A stretch of DNA of 64,000 bases from positions 45,775,220 through 45,839,219 of the forward strand of contig OX387186.1 of NCBI GenBank assembly GCA_947561395.2, in the 5' to 3' direction. Position 1 is the first letter of the stretch; each line of letters opens with the position of its first letter. Shown piece by piece: positions 36,645-49,149 of this stretch. This stretch comes from Buxus sempervirens (taxonomy: Eukaryota; Streptophyta; Magnoliopsida; Buxales; Buxaceae). Below the pieces are notes generated by a model. That model saw only the letters and a list, made by a program, of their open reading frames with translations. It had not been told where the DNA came from and did no database searches. A program made the translations under genes and the position numbers.

Positions 36645-36921
36645 GGGAAAATTCATTTTTAGTGATACTTTTTAAAAAGTATTAAAATTCAGTTAACAAA
36701 GTTTTACAAGCCATTCTAAAAGGTACAAAATTTTTTTTATTGTCTCTGCATGTATGTGAGTGAGTGAGTGGTATAAGGGTATTTTTGAAAGAATTTGTCC
36801 ATAAGAAAATATTACTAAAAATTAATTATTTTCTAAAAAGTATATTGAAAATTAAAACTCAAAACTTTGCTAACTAAATTTTAATAATTTTCAAAAGTAT
36901 CACTAAAAGTTAATTTTCCCC
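36645..36921. mobile_element. MITE with about 75-bp terminal inverted repeats
   Basis: The left arm GGGAAAATTCATTTTTAGTG through CAAAGTTTT is inverted at the right (AAAACTTTG ... AATTTTCCCC). The flanks AACTATAA and AATTATAA form an imperfect 8-bp duplication. No ORF. Confidence 0.7.
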
Positions 36922-37048
36922 AATTATAACGTGCAAACTGTGCAATGGAGTCATTAGTTACCGTTTCTGAAAACTATGCATTTCAGATTAGTATAATGCA
37001 CATAAATCTTTTCTCGTAAGATTTAAGTTTTGGAAACAGTTTATTTTA

Positions 37049-37575
37049 GGGCCTTTTGCATTCATACCCCTACATTTTAAGAAATATTCATCTATATCCT
37101 TTTTTTCTAATATTTGTATTTATATCTCTCCATTTAGTATAATCATTGCAATTATACCCCTAATGTTAAAGATCATTACCTTTTATTGTTTGTTTTTACC
37201 AAATGACTAAAGTAACCTTCAATGAAAAAATAATATTTCGTATTTGCCCTACTTTATTATCTTATATTTTATTTATGTTATTATATTATTATGTTTATCC
37301 CATTTATACCTCAAGTCATTGATATTAACTTGTTAATTAATAATTATTCATTTAAACTTAGCCAAGCATATAATCATTTGGCTATTTAACATTTCATCTT
37401 ATAGAAAGTGATCATTTAATATAAAATATATATAAATAATTAAGGTTAATGGAATTTAACATTAGGAGTATAGTTGCAATGATTATGCTAAATTAAGGGA
37501 TGTAGGTAAAATTACTAAAACAGGAGGATATGAATACAAATTTATTATAATATAGGGGTATGATGCAAAAAGTCA
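37049..37575. mobile_element. Mutator-type MITE with 9-bp target duplication
   Basis: The terminal inverted repeats are GGGCCTTTTGCATTCATACC and, reversed from the right, TGACTTTTTGCATCATACCC. A second inverted pair lies inside (CATTGCAATTATACCCCTAA against TTAGGAGTATAGTTGCAATG). The perfect 9-bp direct repeat TTTATTTTA flanks it at 37,040-37,048 and 37,576-37,584. A 9-bp duplication is the Mutator hallmark. Non-coding, 527 bp. Confidence 0.8.
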
Positions 37576-37609
37576 TTTATTTTATCTTTTTATACTCAGA
37601 AAATAAACT

Positions 37610-37720
37610 ACTTTTGCTTCATTGTGATAAGCAAAAACAACTTTAACCAAACATGCTTATTGTTGCAAAAAGCTTGATTTTGCATCAAAAAGCAAGAGAA
37701 AGAAACGATACGAAACGCAG
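37610..37720. mobile_element. Truncated right end of the 12.4-kb MITE family
   Basis: It shares TTAACCAAACATGCTTATT and the terminal AAACGCAG with 12,925-13,006 of the element at 12.4 kb. The left half is missing. Confidence 0.65.
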
Positions 37721-40587
37721 CCTTAATTCAACTTTTAAGCTGAAACAAGGGAGGTGCCATGCAAGACACAACTTTCTATTTTAATACTTTTGAAAGTTTA
37801 AAAAACTTGAATTTCTTTCTTTTTGGAGAAAATAATGGGAAAGGCCTCCTTTTAGGGAGACTTTCTCTTGAGGCTTATAATTCAAACTTAGAAGTCTATA
37901 GCCCTCTTTTTTGTGAAAATTTATGAAAAAGGCCTCACATGAATAGCATGTGAGCACAAATTTCTAGATCATGCAAGCACAATCATATGGAATACATGTA
38001 CAATCATGCAAGGATACAACTATAATCATACAAGTATACAAGCATAATCATAGTAGGATACATGTATACAAGCATAATCATAGTAGGATACATGTATAAT
38101 TATATGGGGATATAAGCAATATCATAATAGGATACAAGCAAGTGGGGGATAAATTTGGATATTGTTGCTCATATGCTATTCTTGTGAGGGTTTTCCATAA
38201 TTTTTCCTTAAACGAAGTGAAGGGCTCCCTCCATTTCCAGAGAACCCTGTCTCTGTTTCGGGAACTCTGTTTTTGTAAATGTGCTAACTTGATCAGGTGA
38301 ACCGAAAGTCCTGTCGGAGCAATCCCGCCGAAGGAGCATCAATTCCGGCAAAATCTTTACGATTGAACAGTGTTACGAAGGTTAGAGGCAGAGATAGGAG
38401 GGGGAAGCTCTTTTAGCCAGGCGAAGCTGACGGCCTGAAAGGGGGGAGACCGTGCACACCGAAGCGGGTTCTCCGGCAAGCACAGTCATAGCTAGCGATG
38501 GATAACTGAGAAAACCAAGAGAGGAAGCAGCAGAGAGGACGGCGAGCTCGGTACAATTTGGTCCTTTATAATGTTGGGTTTTTACAGTTAAGTCTCTTTG
38601 GAGCTCATCTGGTTAAATTCAACCTTTTTTCTTCTTATAAATCTTGGGTTTAATCATCTTGTCGAAATAATCGAAATCATGGATCAGATTTGCTGATTGT
38701 TTACTACATCTGAAAACTAAACGCTGTTCTAATATTCCATGCTGGGTTTTATAAACATAAAAATGTTGTCTTTAGCATAAATGTTGGCATGTTAAATTGA
38801 ACACTCTCAGTCATATCATTAGGCTTATGTCCTAATCCACTGCCTATGTTTCTGATGTGTTATAATGAGCGGGCTTCTAATTTTCATTTTACCATTTTAA
38901 TTTTGATTAGTTTTTAGAGTAAATTGTAGATTTTACCTTTTGGATATGTGGTGGAAGGAAACTACCTTAGTTCGTCAAGACTTTTATGTTTTACCTTTCT
39001 TTTAGAGTTTGGTGTGGCAAACCTAAGTGTTAGGAATATAATTAAATATATAAAGTTCACCCTTATTATCAGCTTAAGCTTTTGGTAGGATTGGTGTTCT
39101 ATATGGTATCAGAGCTTGGTGTTCTATATGGTATCGAAGCCTTAGACTAATGCCGAGGTCCTGGGTTCAAACCTCCACTATACCTGTTGAAAAATATTCC
39201 ACATGTGGGGCCTCCTTAAAATGGGTTTGAGTCCGGCCTACATGTGAGGGTAAGTGTCAGGAATATAATTAAATATATAAAGTTTACCCCTATTATCAAC
39301 TTAAGCTTTTGGTAGGATTGGTATATAAAGTTCATCTCTATTATCAACTTAAGCTTTTGGTAGGACTGGTGTTCTATACTAAGTGACCATATTAAGCTAA
39401 GGTTAGAATTCCAAGTGGCCTTATTGACCAAATTACGTTTTATATAAATTCTGAAAGGTGGTTCATTCACCACATTAGTTGCTTTTAGGAATTCTATAAA
39501 GTGGTTCATTAATTGATAACCTAATTCATTTCACCTTGAGAAAACCCGACTCAGCCCAATGCCCTTCAACAGAGAGCACCATAAAAATCTAGCCGTCTCA
39601 CAATGAATCATACTATGATCCACCGGTCTCCAGTCTCTAAGACACAATACACACACATGGCAAGAGATAGTTTACTACTTCCTCCTCTTTTAGAAATTTT
39701 CTCGAGTGTTAGTGTTGTGGAATGCGGTTCAAAGGAAGGCCTTTACTTTTTTGTGAGGGCAGGGGAAATGTAGGGTTTACATGAAAATTCAAAGGAGGTG
39801 GAGGTAAATGAACCATGCTGTGAAACATTTTGCTGGAATTTATGCTAGAGCAAAGTACAAAATGGACAAAGGGGCTTTATAAAAACATAATAATCAATCC
39901 AACTTATAGAACCAACTTTAACCACGACTAGAGTGATTGAAGATGAGAAGGTCAAACAATGAGATGTAGCCATTGCTGAAAGTTGTAGTCTCGGAGTTAC
40001 ATGGTTGGTGAGCAGCAAGAAAAGTCCAGTGGTCAGGTAATTGATAAAGTTCAGATGTGGCCAGTGTTGAGGATACCAAGCTGTGAACCAGGTGGCCAAT
40101 GATCATCAGTACGTTTTCTCACTGGGGTCGCAAAGTACTCAAGATGGTTCGGTGTTAAAGAGGGTCAGAAGGAGTAACATTTTATTGAGTTTAGACAGTT
40201 TTTGTTTTAAGTTTGTGAGGTTGAAGAAGTGTCTTTCATCCTAGAGTCATCTTCCATTTTATAGATGAAAATCAGTTAGTTATTCCAATGACCCTCTCCT
40301 CTCTTTTGTCTAAATGTGTTGTCTTTTATTTTTAACTACCATCACTTTTCATGATGAAAAAACACGTTCAGTCTATGTGGCATCATCAGATTGCCTTTTT
40401 TTATTCCATAGACATGGCCCATTTTTCTTCCACATGTCTTTGCCTTGGTAGACGTTCCTGTTCTTCATTTTCGTTCTAAGGAAAGTTTGATTATCTGAAC
40501 CAAATTGTCAGGTGATGAAGCAATTTGCATATATCATTTACATGTGATCTAATCCCTTTTCAAGGATTTGATGCACAAATCTTTGTG
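37721..40587. other. Intergenic DNA left of the tandem duplication
   Basis: It contains short AATCATA(A/G)TAGGATAC tandem words at about 37,980-38,140, a GC-rich patch at 38,210-38,560 with no recognised protein on either strand, and a retroelement-like repeat at 39,020-39,385. The minus-strand frames near 39,216-40,106 have no family features. Confidence 0.5.
39020..39385 (+). repeat. Direct repeats with a TGGTATCAGAGC primer-site-like word
   Basis: AATATAATTAAATATATAAAG followed by TTATCA(G/A)CTTAAGCTTTTGG occurs at about 39,030 and 39,251, and the second half again near 39,330. Between them, TTCTATATGGTATCAGAGC is the usual plant primer-binding-site word for initiator-Met tRNA, and GTCCTGGGTTCAAACC resembles a polymerase III B box. 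This is probably a scrambled remnant of a retroelement. Confidence 0.45.
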
Positions 40588-40829
40588 TAAACGATTGACA
40601 AAACAATGAATTTCCTTGTTGGGTTACAAACTGATGCAATGCTTCCAAGCACAAACAGAAGGCAGCTTTGTTTCTTGAAGTCGGAATATCTATAAACTCC
40701 TTATTAGTAGGATTTAAGAGCAAAAGACAGTACTTAATAATATTTCTCAAAGCCAAACATTTGCTTGTAATCAACAATTTCTTTTACTCTGTCAACTCCC
40801 AACAGCATCGAAAATCAACTTCTGAGAAC

Positions 40830-43800
40830 TTACTGCTTTTTGTGCTGCAACTTGAGTTGCTTCATTCTTTCTTCTGTGGGCTTTAGTGCTTCTCCAAAGA
40901 TCCTTAGTAACTGAAAAATCATGATTGTAGAATTAGTTAACACCCAGTGTCAAAAGGTAGAGACAGCTTTGTTTGTCTCTCTTAAGGATAAGCTTATGAT
41001 ATTTTCCTCTTACCTCATCAATTTCTCCAGGAGTGATTGTTACTGCAGGGCAAAGGAGAATCATATGGCCAATAGTACGTGGAAACAATCCACGCTTCTT
41101 GCACTCCTTATCAAAAACTTCGGCTACCTCTGTGGAGCAATTGTTGAAACATATTATAAGAAGAAACACTAGTAACATCAACTCAGATATACATTTCATG
41201 TCATTAAACACATTGAAACTCCCGGCCACAAGTAGTGATCTTCTCTTTTGAGTAATGAAAAGCCAAATGAATACGAAACTTACCCCATTCAACAGGGAAA
41301 AGATCATTTGGTGACTTGTTATCCACGAATTCGACTGCAGCAAATAGACCAATTCCCCTTATCTGCATAATAAAATTGGATTTGAAATTCAAAATTTTTT
41401 TTTGAATTTTTGAAATCAAGTAACAATTGAAAGGTTAAGATTTGAAAGTACCTCGCCAATAATGGGGCTATCAAGGTGTTTTCTTAGCCCATTTAAAAAC
41501 CTTGGGGATATTTTGTCGACTGCCTCACCAATATTTCTTTCCCTAGAAACCAAAGAAACGGTTTTGTTTACCACCAATTTTATATTAAATTCTCAATGAA
41601 ATATGCTAGAGAGTAGCGTACTTGTAAATTTTCACTGCTTCTAAGGCAACTGCACAGGATACTGGGTGTCCAGAATTAGTAAATCCATGAGCAAATCCAC
41701 CTAATTGTCACAAGGTTAGTATTACTCCACGAAAAAGGAATTGTAAATCATCTTACATTGCTAATTCTGCAAGTATTTTAGATGTACCAAGTTTGTTGGC
41801 ATGAGACTCTATGACGTCAGTGATTTCGGGGTTTATAAGAACTGCTCCAATAGGTATGTATCCAGAAGAAAAACCCTGAAAATCCCAATTTGTAAATACA
41901 AACGTCAATCCACTTACCTTTTTTTTGTGAAGGGTCCATACTTCAATTTTGTTAAGACTGTACCTTTGCCAAAGCAACCATGTCTGGTTTCATTTTCATT
42001 TTATCACAACCAAACATTGCTCCAATCCTTCCAAAGCCACAAACAACCTGAAACAAATAATTATGGGAAAAAACAGGGACATTAATCCTATGCTAAAGAA
42101 AAATGTTTAATCATGACTTTTGGATACATTGAAACAACTTATTATATATACACTGAAGTACCTCATCCACAATCAATAGAATGTCGTATTTTTTCAACAC
42201 AGCTTGAATCTGAAAATATGCACAAATATATTAAGAATTCATAATTCATGTCCTTCTAATATGAACTGATGCATGTGGGCATGCAACTAAGCTTAAATTT
42301 TTTACGGAAGGTATAGAACAAATTGTATGATATTGAATTCTAACCTTTTCATAATATGTATTGGGAGGAATAATCACTCCTCCAGCAGCATGGACAGGCT
42401 CACAGATAAATGCAGAAATCTAACAGAAATACCCATATCAGATCAATGATAAAAGTACCCTTTTATTTGTAAAGCAATCTTGGATGGAAGCTAGTGTTTA
42501 ATTATTAACATAAGGAACTACCGTGTCTGGTCCCTCTCTAAGAATAAGATCCTCCAATTCCTTGGCTAATCTAGTTGCAAATTGCTCCTCTGTCTCACCT
42601 GTCACAGATATGCACATATTGATTTATCTATTGTCAAGAAAATCATTGAATAAAACGATAAACATGAAACAATGGCTAATATAGAAACCTGGTAGGTGGT
42701 TGCGCCAATAATGAGGACATTCGGTCTCTAATACAAATGGTCCTGGTAGATCAAAGCCTTCATGTAGTGGATAAAGGCTAGAAAAAAATTACAATGTTAA
42801 TAGATGAATAAAATTCATGAACAATTCTATCAAGTATGGTAGAGCATGAAGATTACTAGCAAAGGATACTCCCGATGATTATAGTTTAGACTCCTAGGCC
42901 AATTACATGTCATTCCACAACTTATGCTAATAAGAAGTATTACAATAACTTATATTTTTGTTGCTGCCTCCTTTATGGCATACCGTGTAAGACTCGCTGC
43001 TGCTATAGTTGATCCATGGTACCTGTCAGAAGGCAAAATTAAATAAAAGTTTAATTAGATAAACTCATCTAGAGAAGATGTAGAAACAAAAAAAAATTGT
43101 ATTCTTTGCTTGAAAACATACGAGTATTTCCGAGATATAATTCTCTTCTTATTTGGCCTTCCAAGTGCATTATTATAATACCAGGCTATCTTCACCTGCC
43201 AATAAATAAATATAAACCCACAAAAACGGAAGACGTTAATTAATTATTGAAGGTAATTTTCCTTTAGTACTGATTTTCATAAGCATGTTTTCTTTAACAT
43301 AAATAAGGTCTTTCTATTTTAATTATTTCTACCTATCTTATCTATGCTGATGTCAAGGTCTACTTAATTGTAACCTTGAATTTACAATGCAATGTACTTC
43401 TTGGAAAAGCTTAACTACATGTTAAATATCACAAGATTCTTGATTTCACTTTTCACATTTTTGTTGATCTTTCTAGTCATCCTTTCTCAAACACTTTCTT
43501 GAACTCCTCTTTATCAAAATCAAAATTTACAACATGATTGTCATCTCACTTAGATATCCAACTGACCATTGAAATATTTAACTGAGAAATGAGGTCTATT
43601 ATTTCTTGAAAAACAGAGCTTGAAGTCTTATAAACCCCATGCTTCATTGTGTTCTTATTAATTCTCCCTCCGTTAGCTTTCTAACCTTTGAACTCAATCT
43701 TGTGGCTATCATGAGTTATGATGTTATGTGCATCAATTATGTTCCTAAAAATGCTACTCTTTATAAACTTCTAAGACATGATGAACAAACCATGGTTTCA

Positions 43801-46800
43801 TTAGACTCTGAACCACCGTTTGTAAAGAAGACTTTTTTCATTTTCGTTGCTGTAAATGTTTCCAGAAGCTCCTTTGCAAGATCCTGCAAGGACAAAATAA
43901 TCACTCACTTATGAATGTTAAAAAAAAAACCTTCTTACAAGTTTGTAATTAACCACATGCAGAAGCAATCAACAAAAGATTGCTTAAACTAGTGCTCACT
44001 TCAAAGATGACGCTCAAAATTTAAATTTGTGCAACTAAAAGTGTCAAATGTTCAATTCAATGAGAGTTGTATACAAATTGCAAAATAATCTTGCATGATA
44101 TTAGTAGAATATTGTTGAAAATGCTAACATAATTCGATCATATAATTTAAGATGAACATATTGGAAGAAACAGAGTCACAAGTAATGAATATACCACAGG
44201 AGGTGGACTAATGCAATTCCAGAAAGCATGGTAAAATGGCAGGGTTTTTAATTGGTTGACTGCGGCTGCAACAAGTCGAGGTTCACTTCCACCTGCAAAA
44301 TTCAAAAGTTACATCAATGACTTAAATTAAAAATATCTATGACATAACTCACGCATTATATGTAACTTGACTAATAACAGGGATATTTTGATATTATTTG
44401 CTTAAGAATAATATCCAATTTCTTAGCTCTCTGTCATCCATTATGAGAGTTTATTGCTTGGGAATTTTCAAGAGAAAAATCTACATCTTTTCAGTTATAC
44501 AAATTTTTGTTGATGCTATTTTAGGATACTTTGAAAAGTGTGGTATGACTAGTCAAGTTTTATCTCCCAAAATATTGGAAAAAAGTATCGGTGCCAACAA
44601 AATGTGACTACTTTAGAATCAATCTGCTAAATATGTTTGGAATGATTCTTGTGACACAAAAGAGAAAAAAGGTAATAAAGATATCAGCAAAGCATCTCTC
44701 TAAAGATGTGGAAACTGATTTCTCACTTTTTTAGACAAAAACTTTTCTTGAGAGGCTACATTAGGTAATGAGTCTTTAGCCTTACAGGATTCTGTCATTT
44801 TTCTCTCCTCTCCCAACTTCTTTCTTGTAGCTCTCTTCCTCTTTCTCTTGATATATTGTAGAATAGAATATATGGATGAGTCAAAGATCCTTACAAACTA
44901 TTGTAGAAACAAAAACTCGTGAAGTGTAAGTGAGTTCACATAAATATTTGCTCAATTTTATACACCAATTAACTAGATGATCACTTGTTCTGTTCTTAGA
45001 TATTTTTGGTATTAGTTTCATTACTAAAAAAATAAATGATTTATTCAAAATTATTTTGAAGCCTCTTTCATCATATAAGCTGATATGAAGTTTGGCAATT
45101 TTATAGTGACCTTAAAGCAACAGAACCAAACAAAGGAAAACTATCAACAGTAAGAGGGGCTTGAGATAGTGGTAACTATTGCTGACCTAAGCTTGTGCAG
45201 AATACACCAGAAACACCATCAAGATACTTATTGCCCTCTCCATCAAAGACATAACAACCCTAAAATTTGTGTATCAAGAAATTTTCAAGATAGGATTAGT
45301 TTCCAAAAAAAATAAAAAAAGGAAATTAATTCAAAAAATCATTACAAATGTAAGCTCACAATGGCCTAGAATTTTCTTTCCTTCATGATATGGTTATGTC
45401 AATTTAAATGTCAAAAATGTTATACCTCAGTCCTGTCAATGAAAAGTGGGTCCTGTTCAGCAGTTTCTTTTGGATCTGTGAATGGCGCCAACAGCCCATG
45501 CCCCTTCAACCTAAGGAGAGCAAGCATCTCATTTCATGAGGAACATACTAAATTGAAGTGTTGTTTTTATTTATCATACTTGTTGAACTTAAAAGCTACA
45601 ATATTCAGCAGTAAAGAATAACGGTATAATAGATTTAAGGAAGACCCGTTAAGCTAGAATTTTTGTTCTAGTGTTCTCAAAAGAATTCAGTTTTGTTATC
45701 CAAAATAATTTCCCTTATTTTTTTTTTCCCATGTACTTTTCTTTCTTGCAGAAAATATATTTGTATTTTTGTTGTAAACTTGAAATGCCTGGACCAAAGT
45801 GAAACTGAATTTCACGCATCATTCTCTCTTTACTCTTTAAGCTGATATGGACCTCTTCCACATGACGTGGTGATAACCTTTTTATGGTTTAAATTACTCC
45901 TATATGTTCAAAAAGAAAATCGGCTTTTCATTTGTTGACATTCAGCTAATTAATTTTTTTCTGGGAGGGTTTTCACTAAACTTTTTTCTTATGGCACTTT
46001 ATACTTACATCTCTGAGTGCTCATTTTCTTAAGAGTTATGATAAATTTCATATGGAACACTTTCATCCATTTTTGTGTTCCTAGTGTAGAATCTGAGTTT
46101 TCTATGCTTCTGTCTTCTAGAAATTTCTTTATGTTTTCTGAGTTCTAACATTTTAATATCAATTATAATGACGGAATCTTTTTTTTTGGTTTAATCATTG
46201 AATTATCATTTTTAATTAGATTGCCAACTCTCTTAAACTTAATGATTCAATTTGAACTGAATTGATTCATGATTTTTTGTGGGATTCAATTTTCAAACTA
46301 AAGCAAAAGAGACTGAAGTACTAGTGAAAAGTGATGACAAAAAAATGGAGACCAGAATTTCATCTACACAAATGCAACACAATAATTGTGAAGAGATGAA
46401 ATACTGCATCATAAATGAGTAGAAGACATGTATTACTAAGAGAATGTCTGTACCCTTTTCCACGATTAATCTTGGGGGTAGTATCTTTCTGTTGTACTGT
46501 TGCTGTGGACATGCTCTGTGTAAGCATGGGAGCGCAAAGCAACTCCTCCTTGCAACTTCCATTTTTTGCAACTTGTTTCAAGTATGAACATGCCTGGAAA
46601 AGAACTAAACAAGTAAATATAGGTGTACTAATCAAAATTTCAAGCCAAGTATGAACAACCCCATGGAAACCAATAAATGGTTACTAAGAAAAACAATCCA
46701 ATGGGTAACATGGTAGCTTTGTTATTATATTATCAAATTCAAAGCCAACTTCTTGGAAAAATTTCACATTGGAATTCTTAAAATCATTTTTTCTAATGAA

Positions 46801-48032
46801 GAACTAAAAAAACAAATTAATTTGTGCAAGATTTGGCATTCATTCATTAATGAGAACCAGGGACAAGAGTAAGTTAATGGACCTTGAAACTTATTCTTAA
46901 TTGAGAAGGGGAGGAATCGAATTTTGGGAACTGATGTGAGAAAATCTCTCTCTCACAAATCAAGCTAGGTGGTTTTCCTATATTTTGAGAACTCATTCAT
47001 CAACAAGTATGATTTTAAACTAGTGAAATTTGGAATCTTTAAATGCATCCTTGTTTCTTGTATTGACAAATAGAGATGTCAATTTTCCGGGTCTGCTCAA
47101 AGCCCACTCAGCCCAGCCCAAATAAAAGCCTGAACTTTGGAGCCCATTAGTTTCAGGCTAGGTTGAAGAGAATTTTAAAGTAGAAAACTGCCAACAACTT
47201 TATACAATTATAGAAACAGAAACAAGAAACATTTGGAAGAACCTCAATTATGAGGGAGAATCTGAAAATAGATATAGGAGTGGTTAGCAGAGAAAATTTT
47301 CATTTTTAAGAAATTTAGTAAATTCAATTCCTATTGAAAGACTTCACTATTAGGAGCTAATAGAACAATACTTACAAAGTAAGAGTAAAAAAATATAGGC
47401 TCTACAAGAGTTATTAATACTGTAATAGAATGATATATTTGGGATTATTAAATGGTTTTTAATAGAGCGGGATTGAGAGAAAAGATTCGTGTCACTGATC
47501 ACACTTCGGTGGGAATTGGCTTATGATGATGATGAAATGATCTCTCAGTCCTCCCACACCTCTCTCTCTCCCTCTCTCTCACACACATACACATATCTCG
47601 GAGCCTGGAGCTAAAGAAAACTTGCTAGTGTGGTTTTCCATCCAAACCTTGGTTGCCCAAGGGTTCTTGATCTAAGCCTGTCAAAATGTCCCCTATCAGG
47701 TGGATGATCTACCAAGACAAACATCACCTGGGTCTTTTCTGTTTTTTTTTTCTTTAAAATACCTGCTTCAACCTCATGAGATTGCTTACTCTTACATTGA
47801 CAATGCATTATAAACCCCAAACACCCCACTAAAAAGAGTAGGAACTAATGAAGGCAACAAGATTCACATAAAGCAATCAACAAAAAAAAGTTATAAGTAA
47901 AAGAGACAAAACCCAGACAATCAAACAGAAGGATTGCGGAGAAATGCAACAAAATGAGATGAGAAAAGTCTGGGCCTTAGAGCTTGAAACCTGATTTTTG
48001 AGACTGGAACGTGAAAAAAGCTTCCCCAACAT
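40830..48032 (-). CDS. GABA-T: GABA-transaminase-like aminotransferase with presequence (gene 2, copy A)
   Basis: Nineteen exons in transcript order: 48032-47991, 46593-46454, 45510-45426, 45259-45187, 44292-44195, 43883-43791, 43195-43122, 43022-42984, 42777-42689, 42598-42522, 42419-42345, 42209-42162, 42047-41964, 41875-41788, 41700-41622, 41542-41452, 41362-41284, 41129-41014, 40910-40830. Phases all join: 1,551 nt, 516 aa, no internal stop. The start [14 protein letters not shown] is rich in Arg, Lys and Ser, as in mitochondrial presequences; chloroplast targeting is not excluded. Core residues: GGSESN for the PLP phosphate loop, YHGS, Glu277 in CEPV, Asp310 in IVDE and Lys339 in LAK. 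Departures from canonical plant GABA-T include [15 protein letters not shown] and a C-terminal [13 protein letters not shown] in place of the usual PPL form. A changed substrate range is possible but not shown. Exon sizes match gene 1 through the core. Confidence 0.92.
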
Positions 48033-48115
48033 CTTGTTTTGTGCTCTAAGCTGTTTTTAGAGTTCTGGTAGTTGCACTAGTCTTGCAGCACTGAGTGCTA
48101 TTATTTCTATCTATG

Positions 48116-48123
48116 CTTTTATA
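48116..48123 (-). promoter_or_regulatory. TATA box of GABA-T gene 2
   Basis: TATAAAAG reads on the minus strand 84 bases upstream of the ATG. The same word lies at the same spacing upstream of gene 3. Confidence 0.6.
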
Positions 48124-48721
48124 GAAGTTCATAGCAAATTATTAATACAGAGAAGTTCATTTTTTCTCATCTCCCACTGTACTTATACATTTTCAGATTA
48201 GCCTCTGTACTTAAAGGGCTTTTCAGTTGGAAGTGATATATATAGTTTCTTTTCAAATATCTCCCTTAATTTTTGAAATATTTAGGGTGAATCTGAAATG
48301 GAAAATATTTGAATTGATCAGCAGTTAAAAATTTTGGGTGTAAGTTATAGGCGCCTTTTTGGAATTTTATGTTTATTGTGGGAGTTCAGTGAAAAGTTGG
48401 AGACCACGAGACCTCCGTGGGCCGAGCGAGTCAATCCAACGTGCTTGCTGTCTAATCGATTAATATAAACAAACATAAAAGAGACAAAGAGAAGGATGCG
48501 AAGTGATTATGTAAGCTGGAGGCATAGGAAGAGCATTACCTGGTCAGTCAAAATCTTCTTTGGCAGAATGTAATTGGTCCAAATGGACAGGAACTTTGAA
48601 TTCTCGGACGAACAAACTGTTCTTGCGCGCACAGTCCACGATTTCGTATTAGGCGGGCGTACGTCACTATTACCAAGCTTTGAATTAGATTTTTAAAAGG
48701 CACTTTGACAGATTTTGGATT

Positions 48722-49149
48722 GGGTAAATTACACTTACCTCCCTTGAAGTATGCTATAATTACACTTACCTCCCTTGAGATTTCTGAAATAACACTTTCC
48801 CCCATTAAGATTTGTGTATGGGTCAAAATAACACTCTTTTATTGAAGTTTCCATTAAAACAGTCGTGATAGTAAAATAATTTAAACTAGACAAGATTACC
48901 TCTTCATAAAGATGAGAACAAAAATTTTAATGGCGTAAGGCATAACTATCATTTAACTTAAATGGGGGTAATCTTGTCCAATTCAAATTATTTTACTAAC
49001 TATCACTACTATTTTGACGGAAACTTCAATGAAAGAGTGTTATTTTGACTCATACACAAATCTCAAGGGGGGAAAGTGTTATTGCAGAAACCTCAAGAGA
49101 GGTAAGTGTAATTATAGCATACCTCAAGGGAGGTAAGTGTAATTTACCC
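48722..49149. mobile_element. Mutator-type MITE present only in copy A
   Basis: The ends GGGTAAATTACACTTACC and GGTAAGTGTAATTTACCC are exact inverted repeats, with a second nested pair, CTTACCTCCCTTGAG(A/G). TTTTGGATT flanks both sides (48,713-48,721 and 49,150-49,158), a perfect 9-bp duplication. Copy B has a single TTTTGGATT at 58,287-58,295 with matching flanks. 428 bp, non-coding. Confidence 0.93.

Noticed and set aside
39100-39180. A tRNA gene (B-box-like GGGTTCAAACC)
   Set aside because: No cloverleaf can be folded around it, and the neighbouring TGGTATCAGAGC word points to a retroelement remnant.
40933-41352. 139-aa minus-strand ORF (and its twin at 50,425-50,844)
   Set aside because: It reads through an exon, the next intron and part of a neighbouring exon of the GABA-T genes. 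The spliced frames explain the conserved parts ([17 protein letters not shown]).
43639-43914. 91-aa plus-strand ORF, repeated at 53,146-53,421
   Set aside because: It is antisense to exon 6 of the GABA-T genes plus intron; conserved only because the whole segment is duplicated.
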